Positions 22,191 through 33,900 of a stretch of DNA of 64,000 nucleotides are shown here, in pieces. The notes beneath the pieces were generated by a model, which had not been told where the DNA came from, ran no database searches, and saw only the letters and a list, made by a program, of their open reading frames with translations. The position numbers and the translations under genes were made by a program. Source of the DNA: Sisyra terminalis (Eukaryota > Arthropoda > Insecta > Neuroptera > Sisyridae); assembly GCA_958496175.1 (NCBI GenBank), contig OY292276.1:34120449-34184448 (forward strand), in the 5' to 3' direction. Each line of letters begins with the position of its first letter. Within the stretch, counting starts at the first letter, position 1.

Positions 22191-24103
22191 GTACTAACCG
22201 TACTAACGCTATTCTTAATCTTTTTAAATTTATCATCTTACAAAAAATTTTGCACTACTGTTGTAATTGAAACTTTTTTTATCCGATTTTGAAAATGTGA
22301 ACATAAGTTTTGGAACTGTAAACAAAAATGTTGGAGTCTGTATGCTGTACTCACCCTAATCAGTACATCCGGGGGTGTAATTTGATTACATTAGTACATT
22401 AGTACTCATATTTTTAATTTCATTCTAACCCAGGACATTTAAGTTTATAAAAAAATAGAATACATTTTTCGTAACTATTTTTCCAATTCGCATTTTTAAT
22501 TTCTATATATACTACAGACTATAAATTTAAAAAAATCTTTTGATGACTGAATGATTTGAAAATAAATTTTAAGTGGTAAAAAATTCATTCAAAACAACAT
22601 GTTAAATATCGTTTTTGGGTAACATATTCTACAAGTTTATAACCTGTGATCGATTTAAGAAAATTTCTTTCAACAATACTCGAAAATTAGCCACAAACCA
22701 AAAATTTATTTCTGGTCACTCTTATAAAGTGTGGGTTATTCACATCATGAATAGGAAAACGAGTAAAAATAATATTTTTCTAACAAGTTTTACTAAATCA
22801 TGCTTAAATCAGTAGCTTAATAATATTTAAACATTTTTTTTTTTGTAAGATCGTAGATAACTGTAAATAAGTAACATTGATAAATTCAAGTAGATTTTTA
22901 ATATTGTTTATACTTTTATTTCTTTAGGACAGATATATTTTCCGGATAACCGTGAGATCTTAATGTTAGTATTATATTATGGATTCGCTGGTTTTTTTCT
23001 TTTTTGATGATTAAATTAAGCACATTGATGTTTGTTTTCGGTTAACATAGTTTTTTTAAGGAATCTTAATTTTCCGGCTATAAAAAGAAAAAGGTATGTT
23101 TATATGTCTTCCCTGAATATCAAATATTTCTTTAAAATTTAGCAAATCGATACTTTGAATTTTCATATATTTTAAATTCCGATTATTTCAATCTTTACAA
23201 AATTTGTATATACATTGTTGATAAGCCAATCGAGCCGTGGCATCAAAATCATTATGCCAGGAATTCGTTTATGATTAATGGCCTACAGCTATTTTACTTT
23301 TGTTAATGTTTTGTACACGAAGGGCTTATATTCATTAAACGTATTGAATGTTAATTATGGTATCCAATTTCAGGGAATAAAAAAATTAATTTTAATAACT
23401 GAACAAATTATTGTAGGGCTGTAATTGCTCCCTTCATATATTCTGTTATAATTGTAATATTTCCTTATTTACAGATTTTTCAGGCAATATTTGAGAATTC
23501 GGAATTTAGTTAAATTTGCCATAAAAAAACTTAATTTCTTTTAATTTCTACATTTTTTTACTGATACGTTCTTAATGGTTATTGTAAATAATAAATTTTA
23601 CTAACCCTTCTAAATGTTTTCCTCAATTTCCCGGTGATTAGAAAATATGTAGATTTCATCATTTAGTAATAGCTTTAAATTTTGGTACGTAACTCAATAT
23701 ATTTTATTTGAAAAATCTAAATGGATTTTTCCGAATTTCCCAGTAAGTATAATCGTAAAAAATTTTCCCCAGACTACTATTTAAAATAAATATTATTAGA
23801 TTGCCTTGCATTTTCGGTTGATTATATTCAGTTAAAGTTAATAAAGTATCTATCTTCAAGTATTCATTTTTGAAAATTCCAGTTTATGTGTAAAAGATAA
23901 ATATATCTGCCAGTATATTTTATCTTCTCATCGTGTTTTGCTTGCTTTCTTAAAAAATGCCATAAAATTACAGTGAATTCGGAATAACAGTGCAGCGAAC
24001 TTTGCTTCTAACAGCTTCTAATTTCCAAAACACTTTTGAAGTTCAGGCAACTGTTTTATTCCGAAAATTATTTACGGATTACTAAAGACAAAATTCCTTT
24101 TCC

Positions 24104-24120
24104 AAAAAAAAAAAAAAAAA
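24104..24120 (+). repeat. poly-A run (17 A)
   Basis: An uninterrupted homopolymer followed by CGCG. It could be the tail of an unrecognised retroposon or simple slippage; no matching SINE or LINE body was identified to its left. Confidence 0.6.
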
Positions 24121-26671
24121 CGCGAACCCATTTTTAGTGAGCGTTTGTGATTCCGTTGAAACTCCACTCCCCATACAGAGGGTTTTCCTCGATTACCCGG
24201 GGATGAAAAAATATTAACAATATTTTTTTAAAGCTTTTGATTACTCACATTTTGAATAAAAAATTATCGAATCGACGTATTTTTACAGTTGAGATCAAAT
24301 GAGTATACAAATCTTTAATCATTCCCTGTTTTTTTTTCATTTTTGGAACACAATTTGAATTTTCAAATTTAAATGGGTCCGATTTTAATAAATATTTTAG
24401 TAAATAAAGAAGATTTGTCAATATGCGACTTCTCTATGCAAAATGCTGCTTAGTTATATAAAAAAATATAGGTATGTGTCGAATTATGAACCTTCTTTTT
24501 TCAACGGCAATCGTTAAAAAATGACTCCGTAGTCACAATTACAACTGATTCGGATACATTGCATAATTATATGTTGAAGTTATTATTTTCTTAAAAATAT
24601 GCTGCCCGAAGTGAAACCAGTGGACTATTGCAATTTTTCTCAGAAGTACGATTCTCAGTTTTCAAAACGTTTATCATTTATTAATTCTTAATTGGAATAT
24701 TATATTCGTTCGTTAACATTTAATATTAATTTATTTATTTTTTTATTATTTCTTGAATTATAGAAATTATGATTGAAAATATATTATTCCAACTTTAAAA
24801 AAAGGTAAAATAAGTTTATAATAAGTGCACCTATTATAGCATTATAATAAGTGCAATTATTTATCCCAAAATAAGCGAAAATTTGGAATGTGTAGTGAAA
24901 GACAATTTTAAGTTTTAGTTCGAAATAGCAAAAAAGACAAAATTCGATGGTTCCAAATTGATAATAAGATTTTTTTTTTAAATTTAATTAACGATATGAA
25001 TAAATAAAAAATAAATTAAATTAGATTTGCATTTTTACGAGCTTAATTTGTGAATAAGTTCATTTAAATGCTTGTTTACAGTACTACAAATAACTTTATC
25101 ATTGGCAGTCCTTTAATTATTTACGATGCTTTTATCCTATTACTTTACAGATAAACACAGATAAAATAAAGATTGGTTAGTTTAAAATATATTTCCCTTT
25201 TATTCTTTTAACTACTTTTGAATTAAAATTTCAATCAAAATTTCTTTACTCAAGTTTTTACACGAATATGACCAATTTCATTTTTTCTTTTTTCTTGATA
25301 TTTAAATACGATGAAATTTTTCAGAAAAAGAAATAACAACTAATTCCTTACCATTTTATTAAATTTATAGGATTTCTATCTATGACTTATGCAACATTTA
25401 TGGGGCACTGCGATTCATCTACGCATTTGTACCATAATGAAGCAAACTCTATACAATAGAGCCAATAGAGCTAACAATAGAGCAAACTCTATTGTTAAAA
25501 TACATAGATCATACTTTTTAATCATACAACAATTATATATCGCTAAAATTAAGAATATTTACTAACCATCGATACATCGAATCTACTCGATGTTTATTAT
25601 ATGGTATATCATTTATCACTTCTTTTGAGTAACTAGTGGAACCAAGGGGTAAAGATGAACTGGCTATAACTACGTAGTCCAGTAGAAGAAAGATTCATTG
25701 AGTATTTATTGCAAATCTGAAGTGATGTAACAGCTTTATAAAATTGCCTTCAAATACTTGATCTTTGGAGGGAGTTTTCCCATTTGAACGCTTATTTTCA
25801 AAGACTGCTCAAATAGGCAACCAGCACAGAAATATAACGAAAAGAATACGATTAAGTAAACGATTAAGCTTTGTCTTTTCCAAGTCTGCCTAAACAGCTT
25901 TGGGCCTAGCTAACAGAAAGTTTGATTGAAAGTTATTGTGGAAAGTAATCGATGTTCGAAAACATCAATGTTTTTAAGCGAAGTATTAATTAACATCGAT
26001 TTAGGGTTTTGATATTTTACAGAGAATAAAAGAATGACGTATTTTTTCAGGATACACTCTTAGCCCAAATCATTTTCGAATAATCGCATCGTTGAATGAA
26101 TTTATAATGAATGAATTGACTAGATTCTGTTGACTCCTTATAAATCAAAATCTTTGTTTCTCGAAATTTCTATATGCTATTGCTGATAATGAAAGTTTTT
26201 CGAATTTTCGATTAATTTTGATTGGTGGTTCATTGTTTCAGTTTGTATTTATTAGGTACCCTACTTTTAATTAAGAAATGTAAAATTTTTCTACGAAAAA
26301 AATCAATTTAATATTACTATTTTTAAGCAAGCATTTCAAAAATAACATTTTATTTTTAAAGTTTTAATGTTAGACTAAATTTATAATTTGTAAATATATT
26401 TCTTTTATATTAACACTTTTAAACTTCATTACCATAGCATTGTGCTTAAAAATTGAATGAGTTCATAAATTAATGTAATATTATATAAGTATGAGAGTAA
26501 ATATTATTTTTACGAAATAGAAATTAAATTAATTTATTTTAAATATTAACACAAAAATACTTCAAATTAAAGTTCTTAGTAAAAAAATCGGCTATTACAT
26601 ATCTATAAAAAAATATTTATTTAAAAAAATAATAGTTTATTTCCTCTTTTTATAGGATTTTTTTTATTTAT

Positions 26672-27020
26672 TTTTTTTTTTTTTGTACAACGCACGTTTC
26701 ATCGATTTTCAGACTTCGTCAGGTACCAATATAATTCTTTATAACACAATTTAACTGCCAATTACCTATGGTATTAACTTGGTAATTATAATAGTTGTTA
26801 CGACGTATCTTCTCATCTTAAGATAATATATGATATAATATATAATATAAGATCGAGATACGTCGTAACAATCATTATAATTACAATTACCAAGGTAATA
26901 TCCATAAGTAATTGACAGTCAAATTGTGTTAAAAAAATTATATTAGTACCTGGCGAAGTCGTGAAACTGATGAAATATGTCAAAATATGTGTTGTATACA
27001 AATAAAAATTTCTAAAAAAA
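26672..27020. repeat. large imperfect palindrome (arms about 150 bp, about 27 bp spacer)
   Basis: The left arm (about 26675-26820) and right arm (about 26847-27010) are inverted copies. Both carry, reading outward, ATACGTCGTAACAA, AATTACCAAG, AATTG(A/G)CAGT, AAATTGTGTTA, AGTACCTG(A/G)CGAAGTC, a GATGAAA motif and GTTGTA(T)AC followed by an A-rich end. The centre is AGATAATATATGATATAATA-type A+T. The arms are roughly 80% identical by eye. The outer ends resemble the 'GAAACGTxG ... AATAAA' 3' ends of Penelope-like elements also seen at 1975 and 43777. It would fold into one long hairpin if transcribed. The 62-codon minus frame at 26813-27001 is not a gene. Confidence 0.8.
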
Positions 27021-30000
27021 AGAGTACAAATTATTATAAACTAACTATGGTGAGGAACCATCAAAATTTTAATTTAAAAAAATATGGATTCAGAATAAAA
27101 TAACAGTGGTTTCTAAATTTTAGTAAAACGTCAAGTGTTCTGTAGGATATTGTAATACAGTAATAAGTTAAACTATATAAAGAACGATTGAAATTAAATT
27201 TGTTCATTTTTAGTCCTTTTCTATATATTCTTAGTAAATTTTGAAAAGCAGATCTATTGCAACGCTAAATTGTTTTTGGAAACGAAAAATTTTTTTGTTG
27301 GTCTTAAATTGAGTTTTGAGTATTGGTGTGAGGTGAGATAGGTAATAGTTTAAGTATGAAACCGTTAAAGTGTACCTACACTAATGTATAATCCATTACA
27401 ACTTTATAAAATTTTATGAAGTAATCTGAGAATTGAATTATGAATTCATTGCATCGATATTGGATAGTTTAACGATAGCTTTGAATGATGTTTTTATCGT
27501 TCAACTTGTAATGTTAGTAAGAATCGTTGAGAGCCGTAATGAATGGCTAAATTAAAAGTTTGGCTAGTTAAAGAGTAAATAAATTATTATTTTTAAGTTC
27601 ATACTTTTGTTTCCCTTTTGTAAATAAAACATATATTTTTTAATTATCAGTATTACCTATATATTTCTGTGTTGTATTGTACGCATATGTTTATTATATA
27701 TTTTTGTATATATGTAAGCCATGTAAGCTGTAGATTTGTAGTGGTATAATATTTACCGACAGTTTTTTGAAGAAATTTTTTTCTATTTTTCTCACAAAAC
27801 TGCAATGAGGTTCAGCACTACGGCTTTTTAGTTTTTTATTATTTTAAATTACTACTGACTACTGTCTAATAATTTGTGTCGTAGTTTTGATCTTTTATAT
27901 CTTCACCAAAACATATAAAATAGCGGTTTTTAGATTACTTACCTATACCTTGAAAACAAATCATTGTTACACATGATATACCTCATATACCTTATCAATT
28001 TTTTTTAAAATAAAGATTAAAATATTGAATTAAAACCAGTTTCATACATTTTTCTTAGATAAAATTAGCCCTCTTCCCTTAGTACTAATTTAACGTAAGT
28101 GGAGGCGTGTACTTGAAAAATTCAATAAAATATTACAAAATGGCATTGATTATCAAAATATCGAAAATTCATAATTATGTTGGGTGGAAATGAAGAGAAA
28201 CTTTACTCACCTCGTTTTCTGCTAACTTAATTTTGAGTTGAATATTTGAGAAAAATAATTTTTATTGGCTCATAATGTTTTTGCTTAAATTTCAATTTTA
28301 ATACTTCAATCAGTCTTCATTTCTATACATTTCAAATAAATACAAAATACTAAGAAATGGTAGTTTCCAAATATTTTTTCTTAATACCTATTATACCGTG
28401 TTAGTCTTTCCTTATGTATTTTCTTTAAATTATTAAAAGTTTAAGTTATTTTCTTTTTGTTATTATTTTCATGAATAATTTTGAAGTTTGAAAATATTTC
28501 AAATTTTCGTTCATTCGTTCTTTAAATATTTATTTAAGCTATTAGGAAATTATAACGGTTCATTACAAATTTTGACGATTCTTTCTGTTCTATCGATTTT
28601 AAAAATCAATCAAAGTATTTAACGCGAGTATCTTATTTCTCTACTTTTTTTTTGTAGAAAGAAATTATTTCCAATTTGTTCCAACTCATATAATTTTGAA
28701 ACTAGAATGTTAAGTTTCAGTTTTAATTCAAATAAACGTGCATCCTTAGAAATTCTAGCTGAACTTTCAAGAATAGATTTTATTTTGTTCAAGGCAAAAT
28801 TTAAACGTAGACTTAGATTCTTACCTATATATTTACATCGTTTCATAAAAAACTGAAATTAAAGAAAAGAAAAACAGTCTTATTCTTTCTTTTAAATAAT
28901 TTAATTTTAAAAATAATAAATATTTTTTTTTCAAAATGACTTTGCTAGTTAAAGCATATTTTAACAAAAATGTTATGTCAAAGTATAAATATCAATCAAT
29001 ATGATTTAATAACTCATTCATAATTGTAATGATCGCTCAACAAATCACAATAATAGATTTCTCTGAAAACTAAAAAAAAAATTAAATGTAACAAAATAAT
29101 TGAAATATATTAATAAAATTTTACTAAATAATATTTTTGAGATTAAAAATTAAAGCTATATTTTTCAATTTATGTAATAAACATAAAATTGGTTTATATA
29201 TTTTATTTAATAATACAATATTTATAAAAAATCCAGACGTAGACCGGGTTTGGACCATAAACGAACGTTTATTCGTAAATAAATATATTGCCTTTAATCT
29301 GAAACAGAAAAGCTGTACAAAAGCGCTAAATATAAGAGAAGTCATATTCAAATAAATAAATAAATTAAACATATCTTTTAAAAATTATAAAATAATGCAA
29401 ATTGTCGGGAAACTTTAGTACCATTTTTTCACCTAAAAAAATTTTACGTAAACAATATCTAGGTCTAAAAACATTTATTTCCCTTACTTTTCTTTTAAAT
29501 TATGTGAATTGAGTAAATACATAAATCAATTAAAATAATTATAATAATATGACAACTAGCCATACAAAGAGAAAAAGACACAATAAACATCTAGTATTGA
29601 CTAAATACTTGTGCTTTATTTAAAAATTCAAATAAGTAGTTAAACAAATAAATAAAAGTTCATGAATTATTTTAGTTTTCTATTGATTAAGCTACAAATG
29701 AAATTTATATTCATGCATCAAATATGTTAACTACTTATTTAACAACTATAAATCTTATTCACTATAATATTGTATATAAAAATATTTTTTTAGTTTTAAC
29801 AATCGTAAACACAATTCAAATATTTGTTATCGATTTACTTTACATAAAATTTAATGTTCTTTACATAGAAACTTTCATGAATTGATTAAGAAGGCACATA
29901 TTTTAATTAATTACTATAATTACTTTTCCATTAGATTATAAACATTTTGTTTTATTATCAACAAAATAAAGATAATAATTATAAATGATAATTGTAAAAA

Positions 30001-30393
30001 TATTGTTTTATTCGATAAGTATCAAGTATTCAATTTTTTCATAAATACAATCTCATTATACGAAAATGAGAAATGAATCGAATGTGCGTCTTGATTATAT
30101 AATATATAGAATGATATTGAAAATGAAAATCACATTAATAAATAATTATAATATACTGCAAACGAATTAGTACATTTATTTAATTTAATAAAATACTAAT
30201 AGTAAAAAATAGCTACGTTAGTGAAAAAGCTGACAAATCACAGCTCTTCTTATAAGACTTCCTCTCTGGTAAAATAGCAGTCGTTTAGATTATGCACTAA
30301 CTCTTAATATTTGTATTACAAACATATTTTTGTTTTCAATAATTTGGATATCAAATCAAATTTACTCAATTGAAAATATTTTTAGAAACTACT
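27021..30393. other. intergenic A+T-rich stretch downstream of the transporter
   Basis: No gene recognised. A 75-codon Lys/Leu/Ser-rich frame on the minus strand (28619-28846) and two mutually antisense frames (29124-29372) have no domain, no promoter context and chance composition. Confidence 0.5.
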
Positions 30394-30399
30394 TTTATT
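30394..30399 (-). terminator. candidate polyadenylation signal of the SLC17 gene
   Basis: AATAAA on the minus strand, about 330 bases beyond the stop codon (30728-30730). It is the first clear canonical hexamer I found on that side, so a 3' UTR of about 350 bases is likely. Inferred from sequence only. Confidence 0.45.
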
Positions 30400-30727
30400 T
30401 GTAATGAGCACATAAGATAAAGCTCTCATTTTTTTCCAAATATAAATATAAAACGATTTCAATTCATACGATCGATTGGAACTTTACATTCTACTTAAAA
30501 TATTTCAATTTTTTGTATAAAATTGATTCACTTTTTCACTTAACACCTTCTATTTCATTTAATTAAATAATTCGAGTAAAACAATTATATTTAGAACAAC
30601 ATGATATATATAAAAAGAAACATCACTTGCAACATGATATTAAACTTCAACAAAACACAATCTTCTTTCAGTTCAAAAATCCTTTGGTAATCCATATTTT
30701 TATCAACTGTATATTTAGGAATGAACT

Positions 30728-30919
30728 TTAATGTTGCGTGGTCACTTGACCACCGTTCTCTGCATCAGTGTTTTTTCTTTTAACTGTGGGTTTAACATCA
30801 TTTTCTGGATTATCCCAGCTTTGTCGCTGTCCTGATCCAAATATTAAATAAAATAATCCACAGGCAATGTATACAACAGCTGAAGCGACGAAAACTTTTC
30901 GCCACTGTGCTTGGGTTGG
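30728..30919 (-). CDS. SLC17 transporter, exon 9 (last)
   Basis: Acceptor TTTTAG ends at 30920; the exon opens in phase 0 with PTQAQWRKVF. It holds TM12 (VASAVVYIACGLFYLIFG), then the cytoplasmic tail SGQRQSWDNPENDV and a Lys-rich, Thr/Gln-rich end, and stops at TAA (30730-30728). The 'QxWRxVF' opening and the 'GxGxxQxWD' tail are typical of this family. Confidence 0.95.
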   Translation of the reverse strand, partial: PTQAQWRKVFVASAVVYIACGLFYLIFGSGQRQSWDNPENDVKPTVKRKNTDAENGGQVTTQH

Positions 30920-33900
30920 CTAAAATAAAAAAATAGTTTTATTAAAAATTTTATAAATTTTAAGAAAGTTCTCTAGTTTAAAACACGATTCAACTTATAA
31001 ATCTTGGTTGAAATGTAAACAAATGTTACAGGAATTATATACTGAAATCTGGAGAATTTTGGTTATTTATCTGTATAAGAAAGATATAACTCGAATTTTC
31101 AATATGGGAAAATATTTTTCAAATCAAAATTAATGTTTCATTTGTGTAAAGGGTATGGAAATATTTATTATTGATTTTGTGGTGAAATTATTTGAAAATA
31201 AAAGATGTTCAAAAATCCTCGGAACTAAAACAAATTGAAGATAAACTACATGATCAACGGAATCAATAATAAATATATAAAAATATATAACAATGTCAGG
31301 GTTTTTTTTAACAACTTGTTGAATGTTTATGGTATGGAAATATTGTTGTTGAAAAAAGAAAAATTTAAGTTTTCTTTTTATACTTTTGTTTTAATAAAAT
31401 TATGTATTTTACTTAAAATTGATTTACTTTTTAAATTAAATAATTCTACGTAATTCCTTAGAAAAATCATCTTTCTGCAAGTACACAGAGTCTTACTCTC
31501 CATAATACAATAAAATTATAAGTCGACAACGATTTATGAATCGTTTATATAAAATTTTTTTTCGTACTTCTGCACTGTAGAGAACTTCCTTTAAAATAAT
31601 ATTACCTGTCCTTCAATAACGTAACCAGCTACGATTGGAGCCAACAGACCGGCTAAATTAGCGATGCAATTAGTGAGTGACATCAAAATGCCAGCAAAAC
31701 GAGGTGATATATCCAAATGATTTACTTTAAACCCTGAGTAAATACCTCCATTAAGACCAACACCAATTGTTAAAATTGCAACAGTTAAAGGAGGATTACA
31801 GCCCGTATATGAAGCAGCAATTAGAGCGAGTGCTGGTCCAAATTGACCTAATATAGAAAATAATGATGAAATCAAAATGTTTTTTTTATACTTAGAAAGA
31901 AATACTGACCAACTCCATTGCTTATTTTTCGTACAACTGTATGATTGAAACGTCCCGAAGAAAGCATCCAATCGGCCACATGACTGGCAGCCATAGAGAA
32001 CAACCACATTGCTAAATAAGGCAACGAGGACAAAAATCCATTCTATGAACAATAATTTATAAAGTTAATTTACATGAAATATGTTTTAACAAATAAATTA
32101 CCGATTGTATATCAAAGTGTAGAACTTGTTTCATAAAAGTTGGTAACTCGGTCATCAACGTTTCATATCCGTAGTTTTGACCCATATGAGCAATTAAAAT
32201 CGCCCAAAACGGAAGAGAACAAAGAATAGATTTCCAAGGCGTAGGTGGTGACTAAAATAAAAAACAATCAATAAAAATTTACCTCTTTTATATTAGCTTT
32301 AAAATAAATACCGATGCTCCGGCCGAACCCCAAAGAGAGCTGAGAATGTACTTCTTTTCATCAGGGTGAATGCTAACGTGGCTCTCGGGATCTTCAGCAA
32401 CAAATATCAAAAATGCAATTGACCAAATAGCTCCAGCTAGACCAAAGACATAGAAAATAGAAGGCCAGCCTCCATCGAATCCATACTTTGATAATAGTCC
32501 AGACAAAGGCATTGATATCACAGTTCCGAATTGTGCACCTAAACAATTTGAACTTTATTAGAACAAAGAATTTTAATAAAAACAATAATAATGAATCAAT
32601 GAAATTTAAATGCATTATCAAAAAGGCGAAAATTGATTGTATTTTTAATAATAAAAAGGAAAAAAAATTAAAATTAATTTAATTTTTTGTAATTTTTTAA
32701 ATTGAATTTACACTATGAAGGAATTTTAATTAATCCTGTTGTTAAGTATTAATGTTAAAAAATGTTGCATTTTAAGATCGGATCACATTTGTTGAAATTA
32801 CTGAGTTTTAAAAATAAAAATTTGTTATCATCACACTTGCTAATAATTATGAAAAATTATTAGTTCTATGCTACAAATGGTTGTCATTTTGTTAAAAATC
32901 GTTTTTGTCAAATATCCGTTTGCGTTTATAATACAACATTTTCATTCACCTGCATATACAAAAGCACCCATCCTACTCCTTTCATTGGGAGGGATCCATT
33001 TTGCAAGCATTGCGTGGGTGCAAGGCACTATAGGACCCTGAAAAAAGTTTGGATTTACTAATAAATTGACCTAGATCGTACCTTATCATAAAATGAGTTT
33101 AGTTGAGTTGGAGGCATTCATTTTTCCTTGGAATTTTATAAATTTTTTACACTTTTAATCATTCTCCTTCGTGCTTTATCAAACATACTTTATAAAGTCA
33201 CTGCAAACAAATTATAGTAACGTTGAATTATTTAAATCTCTTCAGACCATATTTCTATTTCATATATTGATAAGTGACATGATCTGAAGTCAAGCATAAT
33301 ACCACAAAAAAAAATCAGTTTAACGAATCGTCGACTTACTTCCCCAAGTCCTTGAATGAATCGAATTGCACATAACCATAACACCCCTCCATTTGCTGAA
33401 ACGGGCACCAAAAATCCAAATACAGAATTCACCAGCATTCCAACTCCCAAAAACCATTTTGCGCCATATCTTTTCGCTAAGATACCGAATGGGATTTGAG
33501 TTACAACGTACCCGTAGAAAAATGAGCTTAGAATATATCCTTGTAGTGTCGTATCCCATTCAAAGACACCGTCACCTGAATCATTAGATGAATTCAACTG
33601 CAAAAATAGAGAAAAATTATCTCATTGAACTTATATACCATAATATATAACTGAATGGAAGCATAATTTTATTTTCTAATTATAACATAAATAACAAAAA
33701 AATAAAACTAGTTCTACAATAAAACAATTAGATTCATTCAATGCGTTATTCTTTAAAATGCAATAAATTGGGTACTTGAATATTCATCATAACCATTATA
33801 AAGTAAGTAAAACTTTTGGCGCCTAGAAACTACAACAGGTGAGTTATTCAAATTATTCAAAATAAATACTCTATAAACAATTTGTTAATTTAATTTTTTT

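Larger units (their letters stand above)
21431..26671. other. non-coding stretch with minor repeats
   Basis: No gene recognised on either strand. Minor items: a degenerate GAGT/AAGT-rich tract at 22010-22190; a run of 17 A at 24104-24120; and a short self-complementary ACATCGAATCTACTCGATGT-like motif near 25570 that recurs near 40365-40434. Short open frames have chance composition. Confidence 0.5.

Noticed and set aside
28619..28846. 75-codon minus-strand frame with a helical look
   Set aside because: Lys/Leu/Ile-rich composition follows from A+T bias; no homologue recognised and no regulatory context.
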